From Daphnia carinata (lineage: Eukaryota > Arthropoda > Branchiopoda > Diplostraca > Daphniidae), in assembly GCF_022539665.2 (NCBI RefSeq), contig NC_081336.1:9338778-9402777 (forward strand): 64,000 nucleotides of DNA. The letters run 5' to 3'. A program made the translations under genes and the position numbers. The notes beneath the pieces were generated by a model that was not told the origin of the DNA, searched no databases, and was given only the letters and a program-made list of their open reading frames with translations. This document shows, in pieces, positions 32,517 through 44,759 of the stretch. The first letter of the stretch is position 1. The number at the start of each line of letters is the position of its first letter.

Positions 32517-32992
32517 CCATGGCCTACTATAATCACGGCCAGCAAACGCGCAATACCCCCTGCGCCTAAAACGAAATTGCCAGAGGGGTCTAATACCCCA
32601 AACCGAGCTCCACTTTCCACTGTTTGGTAACTAACAAAGAATTGAAATGAGTGGGAAAAACAATGGAAAGTGGAACCTAGCGCCGCGCGTGGCCAGTTTA
32701 CTATAGGAAAGGAGAAAAAAGAAAGATTTATGCTGGATTCGAACACGGGTCTCCCGCATTCCAACTGAAAGTTCTACCCATTACACCAAAGTTTTGATAG
32801 TTAAATTGCTACCGGGGCACTAGTAATTCGCCTCCTTTACCATTCAGTGGCAAAAGTCGGGGAAATCGGAATGGGTGGAATGAAGCTGCGGCAAGTGGAG
32901 TTCGATTTGGGGTATTAGGCCCCTCTGGCAATTTTAGTTTTAGGCGCAGGGGGTATTGCGCGTTTGCTGGCCGTGATTATAGTAGGCCATGG
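32517..32992. mobile_element. 476-bp transposon with about 100-bp terminal inverted repeats
   Basis: The left end CCATGGCCTACTATAATCAC and the right end GTGATTATAGTAGGCCATGG are exact complements. Similarity continues inward about 100 bp (CGCGCAATACCCCCTGCGCC on both sides). TCGTGT flanks both ends as a target-site duplication. The corresponding place in the duplicated copy (near 37110-37135) has the flanking words without the element, a natural empty site. No transposase is encoded, so it is non-autonomous. A tRNA-like stretch lies inside. Confidence 0.8.
32725..32796 (-). repeat. tRNA-like sequence inside the transposon
   Basis: On the minus strand there is an A-box-like TGGTGTAATGGGTAGAAC and a B box GTGTTCGAATCC with ACCCG before it. 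The T stem (CCGTG against CCAGC) does not pair, so it is a tRNA pseudogene or tRNA-derived element and not a working tRNA. Confidence 0.45.
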
Positions 32993-32999
32993 TCGTGTC

Positions 33000-34148
33000 A
33001 TTTAGCTCAGATTTCGTTCAGCATCGATTAACCTTCAGTGCAACGCCCAACACATCCAAACTGGGATTTTACACTAATGGTTGTGTTCAGAACAACGAAA
33101 TGGGTAAAGTAAGGTAAGGAAAGTGTTTTTTTTTTATGTTGTAAGAAAAGTATTAATACCTGGTATGTTTCACACCATAAAGGAAGACACTGTGGAATGG
33201 CTGTTTTGATAAATGTTTATTATTACTTGGCCAAGTCTCAGTGATTCTACTGTGAGCCATTCACCCCAGTGTAACATCCATTTGTAAAACATTTTCAGGG
33301 GACTGGTGAATCATTATGGTCATCGGGATGATGGCCCAAGGTGAAAAGCAGGACAAGTCTTAACAATAGAAATGGTAGGATGAAGAAGGGGTGAAGAAAC
33401 TTTGTACAAATGGAACTCCAGACAACTTTGTCAAATCGAAGTAGTTGAAAGGGCTGGGAAAGAGCAGATGTGCGTGGGGTCATCAGATTGGCTGTCCCTG
33501 TTGAAGTAGATGTTTTCTGAGTGTCAATGTTGTAGAGCTCATCTGATTTTTTACTTTAGTCTAACTTTAACAGTTCTCTAAAATCAATTTAGGGCACTTG
33601 AGAACCTCAGCAGTCCATGGCTGTATTTATCGCTCTTCATCTGTACGATCAATCGTCAGCTGCCAACGGAATCCAATCACGCACACATTAAAGATAAGTT
33701 GCATCTTTTTTTATTTACCTGTTCAGGTTGAAATCACAACTCACTCATCCATTGAATGAGAATTGGCAATAGTTTTAAGCTAACCGTTGGCACGTGAACC
33801 AAACTGACAGCTACCGAGCTGTTATTGTTTGTCCAGGTGTGATTACCGATTGTAATTACTGGTTCTGTCTGACTTTAATCTTAACTTTGGGTTTTTGTTT
33901 AATCGAATCTTGCAGAATGGGGAAAACACGATCGGCGACGAAAACGCAAACAAGATTTGTTTTCCCATTTTGTAATTCTTATCTCGGCGTGTAAGGAGCT
34001 CGTCAAGCAACATGTCATCTTCTGAATCAGCATCAAAGTAATAATGAAAGGCAGCCACTGATAACAACACAAAGCCCTTTCTTACCAATATATTACGGAG
34101 CATCTCCTACTCATGGCACAGCATTCGCATTCAACACTAAGGTGAAAC
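33000..34148. other. 5' flank of C1q gene 1, duplicated at 37130-38563
   Basis: Long non-coding similarity between the two flanks (for example TTCAGCATCGATTA, TTTCACACCATAAAGG against TTTCACATCTTATAGG, and AACAACACAAAG just before the genes). It presumably includes the promoter. No gene is seen. Confidence 0.5.
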
Positions 34149-35957
34149 ATGGCGCATCTACCTGTAATTTTTATTCCCTTTTGCCTCCTGTTTTTAGGAG
34201 CGTTGCCGTGCTTCACTTCCGGGACCACTTTGGAGGAATTGCAGTTGCAACTGAATCAATTAAACAAAAATTATGTAAGACAACCTCGTCATCCTTTTCC
34301 TTTGTTGTTCCCTGCAATGGGTATTTCGAATTGAATAGAAGAGTTATTCACTACAATAATTTAGTTTTACATGACTTGTTATTACAGAAAACTTTGGAAG
34401 AAAAAGTTGCTAAACTGGAACTTGCTCTGCACGTTGGGAATCAATCGGCGGGAAAAATTTCGATTTCTCGAACGTGTCGAGAGACCCGTGCTGCCGATCC
34501 TTTTCTTGGTTCAGGAATGTACTGGATCGATCCGGACGGCCAAGCAGTGGGTGACGATCCCATCTACGTTTATTGCGACATGACCAAAGGTATAGAGACA
34601 GATGTTACACCGCTATAATAACCGAAATTCATTAAAGATTGACATTGAACCAATATACATTGCAGGATCAACCGCTGTTCACCACGACAGCGAATCACCG
34701 ACGGATGTGGGTCATTGTGCCGGCCCGGGATGTTATTCCAAGGCAGTCAACTACGCCGCCAGCAACAGGCAAATGCTAGCATTGGTTGAGTTATCTGCCC
34801 AGTGTTATCAGTCGATTAAAGTATGTATACGTTAAGTAAATAGAAGGATTGCTTATAATAATGGATTCAATTCATTAGTACGATTGCAACAATGCCCCGT
34901 TGGAATTGAATGGTGTTTCTTACGCGTGGTGGAATGATAAATATGGAATCCCGCAATATTATTGGGCTGGCAGCAATAACAGCGTGCATACCTGCCAGTG
35001 TGGGATCGATGGCACCTGCGTCGATCCTGTCGCCAAATGCAACTGCGATGCTGCTGCACCTGTGCAATTATTCGATGACGGTACGGTTTTATTTCAATTT
35101 TTAAGCGTTGCATTAGTTGGCATTTCTTTATGTAATTCAATTGCTTTAAATATTAGGTGTCGTGACGAATAAGGAAATTCTCCCCATCACAATGCTGAAC
35201 TTTGGTCGCACTCAGTTGGAAACTTCGTCCGGTGTTCACACGTTGGGCCCCTTTGAGTGTGTCGGACAGGTATCCGTCGATCGGATGCCATCCTCTTGTG
35301 AAGATCTATGGAAAACCGGACACAAATTGAACGGATTATATTCAGTGGTAGGCGTTTCAACGGCTGAGAGCATTTACTGCGATTTTTCCAAGCTCCCACA
35401 CGAGTTAGGTGAAGCTGAAGAAGTTGACTTAAAGTCAGCGCTTAAAACGGTTTTTCATTTCAGGTTTTCAGAATTGGATCGGATTCATAGACATCAAATC
35501 GTTTCCCACTCACTTTTACGTAAGGAAACTCCAAAATTACTTCGCTCAACTATATACTCCTATTCCTTTTGAAGACGAAATGGTGAATGTGGGAGGTGCC
35601 ATGAATTTGACTGCGGGTATATTTACTGCACCTCGAACGGGCAAATACTTTTTCTCCGCGTCCGGGAGCACGAACTTTCCAGCGTCTTCATATACGCTTC
35701 TATTTGACATAGATTTATTTAAGAACGGTTATACAATAGGTGTAAGTAGAACTGATTCATACAGCTCTTCTTCAAATTTAAAAACATTTACTCTGCAAGC
35801 GGTTGTGGATTTGCAAAGAGAAGATGAAATTTGGTTGGCCGCTACGTTGGCGGCACAGGGAGCATTCATTTTTGGTTACGACTACACTCATTTTAACGGT
35901 TTCTTATTAGAAGAAGCAATTTCAGAATCATTGAATGCCATCTATTATACATTGTAA
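34149..35957 (+). CDS. Secreted fibrinogen/collagen-C-propeptide-like + C1q domain protein 1 (476 aa)
   Basis: Six exons: 34149-34274, 34388-34589, 34666-34820, 34879-35080, 35157-35408 and 35464-35957, with consistent phases. Signal peptide (MAHLPVIFIPFCLLFLGALP), then a short coiled coil (LEELQLQLNQLNKN and KTLEEKVAKLELAL). A Cys-rich region follows with YWIDPDGQ, PIYVYCDM, YDCNNAPL and CQCGIDGTC...CNCD, resembling the fibrinogen-like part of neurexin-IV/CASPR proteins. A second short repeat (SCEDLWKTGHKLNGLYSVVG...YCDFSKL) comes next. The C-terminal C1q domain has FTAPRTGKYFFSASG, LFKNG, and a closing FNGFLLEE. Family knowledge suggests a secreted trimeric lectin-like or matrix protein. 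Ligand and immune role are inferences. Expression is probably driven from the duplicated 5' flank. Confidence 0.85.
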
Positions 35958-36179
35958 GCCAAAATTCGAAAGTATAAAATTGTCGTCGCAAAATAGAAAC
36001 AATCTTAAAACTGTATGCGCTCTAGAACGAGATCAGTGCAGAACTGGTCCCTGTTGTGGCGGTGTCGATGGAACTCATCAATTTATAATCCTGAATTAAC
36101 AGTTTAAACCTTGGGTTTGAACCTGGGATAATCCGATCTGCAGTCAGATGCTCAGTCACTGAGCTTAGCCTCCTGTTTG

Positions 36180-36597
36180 ATGTAAGTAACTTGGGCACCA
36201 AGCCAAAGACTGTCGCAATCGACAGCATTTTTGTTGTCATCGAGGGTCATAATGTTTCCATCGGCCAATTTCTTCAACAGTTTGTCACGGATTCGATTGC
36301 TCCACGTTGCAGATAATGACCCTTAAAGTTTTTACAATATTAACCTTCATCCAGTCAAGTACCCGAAATAAAGGGCCACGGAAAACTTCTTACAGAAGGA
36401 ACTTTACTGGAAATGTTGCCACTCAATTCTTCGTCGCTGAAAGGCTCTCCTAGCTCAAAATCTTCGATGATAACATTTTGATTGACGGCATCGACTGGGA
36501 CGACGGAGTGGTCATCTTCTTCATGGGCCGGTAACAAGACAGGCGATGCTGAGACATTTGATCCCAGCCAAAGGCACACGAAAAAAACGTCAAACAT
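36180..36597 (-). pseudogene. Truncated copy of astacin C (exons 1-2)
   Basis: The minus strand keeps CLWLGSNVSASP, HEEDDHSVVPVDAVNQN and FELGEPFSDEELSGNISSKV, nearly the same as astacin C exon 1. An exon-2-like stretch follows down to about 36190. The donor after exon 1 is changed (TTCTGTAAG in place of TTCTGGTAAG), the signal peptide start is rearranged, and no zinc-site exon follows. It is a passenger of the duplication that made the second C1q gene. Confidence 0.85.
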
Positions 36598-38563
36598 CTT
36601 GAAATGTCTACAACTAATACCTGAATGTATTTAAAGAATACATTAGCATATTAATAGCACACCCAAGTGCATTGTCTTGTGACGTGGCAGTGGCGCATTT
36701 GAGTCATCCTAAGTTCCTCGTTTGTGTCAGTAAACAGTGTGTGCTTGTAACAGCCGGAAACTAAAAAACGAAGGGCAACATATAGCCGAATATTTACCAG
36801 TAACAATCGAACATGATAGCACAGTACACACTGTTTTTGTAATCCAAAGAAAACGTGTCGACATTCGATCGCCCACGGCTCATGCTGGTTTTTCTGTTTC
36901 TCCAACGCAACTTGGTGAAAGGAAGGGTTAGCAACATCGAGAGGCGAAGAATAAAAAGAAAACAAACCAAATTTGAAGGAAAAAATTCGTTCTCTTCCTC
37001 CTATTTCCCTATGAAAAGTCACCCTCGCTAAACGAATTCGGCATTTTATCTTTCAGTCGTGGCATCAGTCAGACATGTTGTAACTTGTTACCACTCTTCC
37101 GCCATTTTGTTCACATCGTTTCTCGTGTGATCTAGTTAAGATTTCGTTCAGCATCGATTACCATTCAGTGCAACGCCCAACACAGCCGAAGTAGGATTTT
37201 ACACCAATAATTTTGTCCAAAACAACAAAGTCGATAAGGTAAGGTAAGGTGAGGTGTTAAAATTTTTTGTGTCATGGAAGAAAAGTATGAATAATCCTGG
37301 CATGTTTCACATCTTATAGGATGACACTGTGGAATGGCTATTTTGATAAATTTTTTCATTATTATTTGATAAATCTCAGTGATTCTACTGTGAGCCATTC
37401 ACCACAGTGTAACAACCATTTGGAAAACATTTTCAGGGGAGTGGTGAACCATTGTGGTCATCAAGGTGAAGGCCCAAGTTAAAAAGCATGATTTATCCTA
37501 ACAGTAGAAATGGTAAGATGAACCAAGGGGTTAGGGATTTTTGTACAAATGGAACTGGAGACAAATTTGTCAAATCGAAGTAGTTGAAGGAGCTGGGAAA
37601 GAGCAGATGTGGGTTGGGGCATCAATTGGCTGTCCCTGTCGAAGTAGATGCTTTCGGAGTGTAAATCATTTGTGAATTTAGATAAGGTGGATGCACAATG
37701 TCTCATTTTCTTTCTGCATTTTTGGGTTTACACAATTCGATCAAGTGTCCAGTTACAAATGTTAACCTATATCTAAATTAAATTATTTTTTCAAACATAT
37801 GCTTAACATCAAAATGTGTTCTCTGAATTCATTATGTACACTAACAAGCAGATGAAATCAGCTAAAATAGAATAGGATAGCTCTGTGCTAAGTAATCTTG
37901 TCACGATTGATTATGGGGGCCCTGTTCTTTTACAATTTTATATCTTAAAGTGCTCATCTAACTTAAAACTTAATCTAACTTCAACAGCTCTCTAAAATTG
38001 ATTTAGGACACTAGAGAAACTCAGCAGCCTATGGCTCTATTTATGGCCCTTCGTCTATACGATCAATCGTCAGGTGCCAACCGAATCCAATCACGCGCAC
38101 GTTAAAGATAAGTTGCTTTTTTTTTCATTTACCTGTTCAAGTTAAGGTCATAATTCACTTATCCCTTAAATGAAAATTGACAGTGGTGTTTAGATAACCG
38201 TTGACCCGCGAACCAAACTGACAGCTACCAAGCTGTTATTGTTTGTCCAGGTGTGATTAGCGATTGTAATTACTAAATCTATATGACTTTATTCTTGTCT
38301 TTGGGTTTTTGTTTAATCGAATCTTGCAGAATGGGGAAAAACACGAACGGCGACGAAAACACAAATAAGATTTCGATTTTCCCATTTTGTAATTCTTATC
38401 TCGCCTGAGAGGAGCTGGTCAACAAACCTGTCGTCTTATGAATCAGCATCGAATTAAGTATGAAAGGCAACCTCCGATAACAACACAAAGTCCTTTCTTC
38501 AATAAATTGCGGAGCATCTCCTACCCCATGGCACAGCATTCTCGTTCAACACCAAGGTGAAAC
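36598..38563. other. 5' flank of C1q gene 2
   Basis: Duplicate of the spacer 31650-34148 without the transposon. No gene is seen. Confidence 0.5.
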
Positions 38564-40353
38564 ATGGCGCATCTACCTGTATTTTTTATTCCCTTTTGCC
38601 TCCTGTTCTTAGGAGCGTGGACGAGCTTCACTTCTGCGACCACTTTAGAGGAATTGCAGTTGCAACTGAATCAATTAAACAAAAATTATGTAAGGAAACT
38701 TTGTTACCTTTTGTTGTTCCCTGCGACGGGTATTTCGAATTGAATAGGAAAATCACTCACTATGATAATTAAGTTTTACATTACTTGTTATTACAGAAAA
38801 CTCTGGAAGAAAAAGTTACCAAACTGGAATTCGCTCTGCACGTAGCGAACCCATCGGCGGGAAAAATTTCTATTTCCCGGACGTGCGGAGAGACTCGATC
38901 AGCCGATCCATCGCTAAGCTCCGGAATGTATTGGATCGATCCTGATGGCCAAGGAGTAGGTGACGATCCGATATACGTATTTTGCAACATGACAACAGGT
39001 ATGGACAGAGATGTTAAACCGCTACAATAATCGAAGTTCATCAGGCATTGACAGTGAAACAATGAGATTGCAGGATCAACAGCTGTTCACCACGACAGCG
39101 AATCATCGACGAATGTGGGTCATTGTGCCGGTCCGGGATGCTATTCCAGAGCAGTCAACTACGCCGCGAGCAACAGGCAAATACTAGCATTAGCTGAGTT
39201 ATCTGCCCAGTGTCATCAGTCGATTAAAGTATGTATAATGTTAACTAAAGAGAAGAATTGTTTATAATAATCAATTCAATTCATTAGTACGACTGCAACA
39301 ATGCCCCGTTGGAGTTGAATGGCGTTTCTTACGCTTGGTGGAATGATAAATATGGAATCCCGCAATATTATTGGGCTGGCAGCAATAACAGCGTGCATAC
39401 CTGCCAGTGTGGAATCGATGGCAACTGCATCGATCCTGCCGCCAAATGCAACTGTGATGCTGCAGCACCTGTTCAATTATCCGATGACGGTAAATGTTAT
39501 TAGTCATGATGCATTACACTAGTTTTCATTTCGTCACGTTATAATTTTTTTTTTATTGTAGGTATTGTGACGAATAAGGAAATTCTCCCAATCACAATGC
39601 TGAACTTTGGTCGTACCCAGTTGGCAACCTCGTCTGGTGTTCACACGTTGGGCCCCTTTGAGTGTATCGGACAGGTAACCGTCGATAGGATGCCATCCTC
39701 TTGTGAAGATCTATGGAAAACCGGACACAAATTGAACGGATTGTATTCAGTGGTAGGCGTTTCAACGGTTGAGAGCATTCACTGCGATTTTTCCAAGCTC
39801 CCACACGAGTTAGGTAAAGCTGAAGAATTTCAATGTAAGAAAACGCCTAAAACGCTTTTCCATTTCAGGTTTTCAGAATTGGATCGGATTTGTAGACACC
39901 AAATCTTCTCCCACTTACTTTTACGTAAGGAAATTTGCAAATTACTTCGCCAAATTATATACCCCTATTCCATTTGATGACGAAATGATGAATGTGGGAG
40001 GTGCCATGAATTTGACTACGGGTATATTTACTACACCACGAACGGGCAAATACTTTTTCACCGCATCTGGAAGCACGAGCTTTCCAGCGTCTTCATATAC
40101 GATTCTTTTTGACATAGATATATTTAAAAACGATCATTCAATAGGGATAAGTAGCACTGATTCATACAGCTCTTCTTCGAATTTAAAAACATTCACTATG
40201 CAAGCGGTTGTGGAGTTGCAAAAAGGAGATGAAATTTGGTTGGCCATTTCGTTTGTAGCACAGGGAGCCTTCATTTATGGCTATGACCACCTTCACTTTA
40301 CAGGGTTCTTACTAGAAGAAGCAATTTCTGAATCATTGAAAGCCCTCAATTGA
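38564..40353 (+). CDS. Secreted fibrinogen/collagen-C-propeptide-like + C1q domain protein 2 (473 aa)
   Basis: Tandem paralogue with the same six-exon structure: 38564-38689, 38797-38998, 39074-39228, 39288-39489, 39562-39813 and 39869-40353. The first five exons have the same lengths as gene 1 and the last is 9 nt shorter. The same domains occur in the same order: signal peptide, coiled coil, YWIDPDGQ/PIYVFCNM, CQCGIDGNC, SCEDLWKTGHKLNGLYSVVG, and C1q with FTTPRTGKYFFTASG and FTGFLLEE. All cysteines noted in gene 1 appear kept, and no frame break is seen. The two proteins could form mixed trimers, but this is speculation. Confidence 0.85.
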
Positions 40354-40670
40354 ACATTGTAAGCCAAAAATCGAAAGTGTCGCCGGAAGATAGCGTTTAT
40401 TTTTGTTATTTCGCCGCCGCCTCTTCGACATTTAAATCATGTTCTTGTGTTGCCAATGAGCTTAACATTAATTCATGTGAAAATAATTATTGTTGGACTT
40501 GGACAGTTCTCCCAGCATTGCCTCTAATGAATATCTTCGTTTCTTATGAGCAAAACAGTTCGAGACGTAATAACCTCATAACCCATACTTTGCTAACTAC
40601 CTTTTATACAGCCTATTTAACACAGTTGTTACTAGACACATGCGCCGTGGTTTAGGAATAGCCACAAAAA

Positions 40671-40870
40671 TCAAAAGCATGTGATCAAATCGTGTCCTGC
40701 TTTCCGCATTTTTTCAAAGTCTTTCGTCGAATTCATCTGCTCATACCGGAACTGGGGTAGCGTCATGTGAGACTGAATAAAAAAAACTAGAACAACAATG
40801 ACATGGCACTTACTTCTCCCTGACCCGTACCCATCGGCACCAAAAAAGAATTGACATCCGTTCATTTTGG
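40671..40870 (-). pseudogene. Possible 3' end of an unidentified minus-strand gene
   Basis: The minus strand reads MTLPQFRYEQMNSTKDFEKM and on to HDLITCF and a stop. It is preceded by a plausible acceptor (ATTCAG) and, upstream, a donor GTAAGTGC. Part of its flank recurs at 48430 and 61081. No upstream exons are recognised, so it is an orphan end or chance. Confidence 0.25.
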
Positions 40871-41155
40871 TGTGACCACTAGATCCAATTTTACGCAATG
40901 TAGCAAAAGGTTTTAATTTCTTTTCAATTTTTTTTTTTATTTTTACATCATCAGGTATTCAGTAGCCGTAATCCAAATTTCTTTTGTTTGTCTATTCGTC
41001 GACAGGAAACCGAGAGAAAAAAAAGTCACGTGAATCTACACAAGACAGCATAAAACCGACGAAGTGGATAAAACATTCAACGAGCTCATCATCCAATTAT
41101 CGGTAAACAACTGATACAAACAAATCAGATCATTAAATCAAATTTTTATTTTTAT

Positions 41156-42978
41156 TTAGAAAACAGCGATTCTGTCACTGTCTACTTCATTAGCTGGTGG
41201 TACAATGCTATGATCGACAAGTCCGCGTTGGTTGTCGGTTATGTTCGTGAACTGCGTGCTGACCGTTGCTAGGGCAGCCTGTTCGTCCTCTGCCGGTTTG
41301 TCACCTTTCTTAACATTGCTAAAAAGCTCTTCCATCTCCTCGAGAGTTTTGCCTTTAGTTTCCGGCAAGAGGAAGTAAACGAATGCGATGCTCGATAAGG
41401 TGCATCCGGCAAAGATGAAAAACGTCACGTCGCTGCCCAAATGGATCAGCATGTCGGGGAAGAAACGGACAATTACCAGGGTCACGATCAAATTGAAAGA
41501 AGACGTTATCGTTCCCAACATGGTCCTATACTGGGACGGGAACATTTCGCCCATTATAATGAATGGGACGTTGCTCATACCGCCGGAGTAGGCAACAAAG
41601 AAAACTATTAGCGAAACGAGTGGCAGCCATCCGAGAAGTTTAGTGGCTGTGTCTCCGCCCCAAATCCGCTGGAAGTAGAAGAACGTTCCCATGGATGTAA
41701 GGGAAATGGAAGTGATGGCAGCCGAACTCAACAGGAGAATCCGACGGCCGTAGCGATCCACCAGGAATCCGGAGGCGATGGTAAACACCAGTTGAACACC
41801 ACCGACGATTATGGTGGCGTAGCGACTATCGATGCTGCTTCCGGCCGTCTGAAAAATGCTGACGGTGTAAAATATCATGGCGTTGATGCCGGTGGCTTGC
41901 TGGAAGAACATGATGCCCATTGAAATGCCGAACGGCTTCATAACGGGACCCCTCATCAAATCTCCGAGGCGTATGGATCCGTGACTGCTGGCTGTTTTCT
42001 CGTGATGTTCCTTCATCCGCCGCATTTCCGCGTCCACGTTAGTGTTCCTAACATGGCATTACCATCATTAGTTGGATAGAACTCTGCTAATCTGAATTAA
42101 TTTCTAGAATTTACTTTCCGCGAAGTTGTTGAAGAGCTCGACGTCCCTCGTCTTCCATTCCGTTGGTGAGCAACCAAATGGGAGTTTCGGGCATGAGACA
42201 AGTCCACAACAAGAAGATGACGGGCAGAATAGTGAAAATGAAAGATAAGTTATCCCATGCGACGAAGGCACCGATGATGTAGGCCACCCAGACTCCGAGA
42301 GCCAAGGAAGAGGCTGTTATGGAACCCAATCGCCCACGGACGTTTGGCGATGAGCATTCACTCACCTATTCATCCCCCAACCAAACGACCGGTATTATTT
42401 ATGAATTGTTGTTGAATTTTAAGCTAATTAAAAATTTTCTTACGTAAATTTGACAGGCTGGAGTTGTACATCCGACGCCAAATCCCTGTAAAAGTCGTCC
42501 AGCGTACAACATGGCTTTGTGTTTGCCAATACAGGTAAGTCCTACGATGAGCGATCCGAATATGTAGAGCAGATAATGACCAATCAGGGCTTTCTTACGG
42601 CCGCAATATTGCATCGGAATGCTGATGGCCAGCGCCCCGAAGAAAGAGCCGCACATGGGCATTGCAGCTACGCCAGAAACACAGGTAATTTTTAACTAAA
42701 TAATGTGCAATTCAATTTTAAAAGGTTGACGTGTTTACAGATCCATTTGAAATCGTCTACGTCCATTTCGAAATCTAATGTTCGATTGAGAGATGGCAAT
42801 CCAGGTGAGCCCCATCCTCGGACGGTGCCCATGCAAAAGTAACCCCACGACCCGACCACTGCTGCCATCAACTGCCACATACAATTCGGGTAAATACATT
42901 TAAGGATTTTATGTAAGAAATTCGCTGTACCTGTGGCATCACTTTTTGGGGGTTCTTCATCAACCGCTGTTTCACCAT
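41156..42978 (-). CDS. Tret1-like facilitated sugar (trehalose) transporter, copy B (515 aa)
   Basis: Five exons: 42978-42931, 42871-42739, 42667-42444, 42365-42115 and 42047-41156. All have GT/AG ends and frame is kept. The start MVKQRLMKNPQKVMPQ gives a short cytosolic N-terminus as in the other copies. Signatures: MQYCGRKKAL, PETPIWLL, FQQATGINAMIFYTV, DRYGRRILLL and PETKGKTLEEMEELF. This fits a 12-helix plasma-membrane hexose/trehalose carrier. The last exon is one piece of 892 nt, whereas copy A splits it at GFL/VDR. It forms an inverted pair with copy C at 49.6 kb, whose exon lengths are all the same. Confidence 0.9.
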
Positions 42979-43379
42979 TTTGTGCCTTTTTGTTCACACT
43001 AATGAAAAGGTTAGGGGGGAAGAAAAGAAGAAAATTCAATGTTGTAGTGTATCTAAATGCTTATCGAATGGCTTTGACCGTTCTACGAAAGCTCTGAAGC
43101 CCGTCTGGTGACCAGAGATGATTCAGACGCAAATATTGAATGGAAGCTCGTAGATTGGTCACGCGAACCATTTTATTTTTGTTGACTGCACGACCGCAAA
43201 TTATTAAAAAGAAATTGAACATTCTTGATAGGTTTGTACTGCATTCAAAAAGCTGCATGCCGTCTGCATAGAATATTGGTGGCCATTTTGTTTTCATTTG
43301 AAGACGTGGTAACGAGAAGAATACTGATGTGTTTTGACTGTTGAATCTGGATGATAACCAACACACGACCAAACTAATA

Positions 43380-43515
43380 TAATCAGTCGCTAATTTCTAG
43401 GTGTAGGCAAACCTATTCCCGTGAATGAAAGTCTTTGCTAGCGTATTTCTGCATGTGACTGATGAATAACTGTTTAAGAATCGAACAATATGATAGATCA
43501 ACCTTACGGTGATCG
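43380..43515 (-). repeat. Partial copy of the 350-bp repeat block
   Basis: AACCTATTCCCGTGAATGAA, GTCTTTGCTAG, GCATGTGACTGAT and GATCGAACAATATGATAGAT match 53060-53170 in this orientation and 48690-48830 and 61240-61380 in the opposite one. Confidence 0.7.
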
Positions 43516-43584
43516 GGACACATGGCCGGGAAAAAAAAGAAATATGAATTTGTTTTGCTTTGACACGATTTAATTTTATCAGGA

Positions 43585-44252
43585 TATCTCTAGTCTACCA
43601 GCATCCATGGTGATCGTCTTCAGAATCAGCGTGAGCAAGCGCTTCGTGATTTCAAAAATGGTATTAGGAATATTCTCTCCCGTGGTTTAGGTAATACTTT
43701 ATGGATTCTTCGTTCGTTTTTTACGTATTTGATGTTTGCATTGTTCTTCCTAGATGTTGCCCGTGTCAACTATGTCGTAAATTATGATTTACCAACTGAT
43801 ATTGAAGAGCATGTTCATCGTGTTGGTCGAACGGGCCGCGTGGGAAATGTTGGAAAATCAATAAGGTTCTTTGAAGAAGAAAGAGTTGCTGGAGCTGGAG
43901 AGCTTGTGTGTTTGTTAACTAAGGTAAGAACCTACTCCAGTCTGACATCTTATTATATTTCTCTGCCCTTGTGTTCGTAATCAATAAACCTACGTATTTT
44001 TTTTTAGTCCAACGCCGATGTACCGCCATTGATGCAAGCGATCGTCCCAGGCATGACGCGGTTGTCCTAGGAATGGGTTACGAATTTAGCGCCCCTTCGA
44101 CTCAAGGGGGTTTTGCTAGACGAGATATGCATCGAGTAAGTTTAGACCTAGTTAGTTTCTATTACTTGTAGATCTAATTTAATCAATTCGCAGTTCGGTA
44201 ATAAACCTGGATTTGCTGCCTTGCCCACTGAAGTTGAAGAGAGTGGGGATTA
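43585..44252 (+). pseudogene. vasa-like DEAD-box helicase fragment a (C-terminal)
   Basis: Codes for [20 protein letters not shown], then after an intron [20 protein letters not shown] followed by GRTGR (motif VI intact), then SNADVPP and the end KPGFAALPTEVEESGD with a stop. An 18-nt deletion removes the VASTVAA part of motif V seen in fragment c. The last exons are frame-shifted (PGMTRLS, stop). Nothing of the N-terminal helicase domain is present. The DDX4/vasa assignment rests on the pattern of the other fragments. Confidence 0.8.
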
Positions 44253-44529
44253 ACTCAATGTAGTTAACTTGGTTGGCTTATTTTGGAATAATCCAAAACC
44301 AAAATTCGTATCCGAGAATATTTTGGAACTTGCAATGTCTGTTTGAAAATTTGATTTCGTGTTTATTTCGCTGATCCATTTACCTGAATAGAGAACAAAT
44401 TCATTTTGTTGAGGGAGAAAGTTAATGGGATTATTTTTTATTATTCTTCTCCATTTTCAGTGTCTTTTTTTTTTAATTTATCGTATAACTACACAGCTAT
44501 CAAAATCTATAACTATCTATGTAAGGACA

Positions 44530-44605
44530 GTTATGGCATATCGATAGCATGCTTTCTTACAGTGCGAAAGGTCTGTGGTTCGAATCCCAGCATGGTTAAT
44601 ATTGC
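44530..44605 (+). repeat. tRNA-derived sequence
   Basis: A D-stem-like GCAT/ATGC around ATCGATA, a possible stem CTTTC/GAAAG with a 9-base loop, and a perfect B box GGTTCGAATCC. The anticodon loop is too long and the T stem is imperfect, so a working tRNA is unlikely. The copy at 57425-57500 is similar. Confidence 0.5.
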
Positions 44606-44759
44606 TTGGCGCCCAGAAAAATCTGGAACGCTGGCGTGGTCGTCCCAGAAAAAATTCTGGGATGCTACCGACCATCCGATCGTCGAGGTAAAAGAATTTT
44701 TCCTTTTTTTACCATTTTTCGTTATTTCGACAAATAAACATGTGCTATGAAGAAAAATA

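Noticed and set aside
35162-35572. Longer plus-strand frame reading through the C1q gene intron
   Set aside because: It leaves the frame of the C1q domain. The spliced model keeps phase and matches the paralogue.
44530-44605. Functional tRNA gene
   Set aside because: Anticodon loop of nine bases and imperfect T and acceptor stems, despite a good B box.
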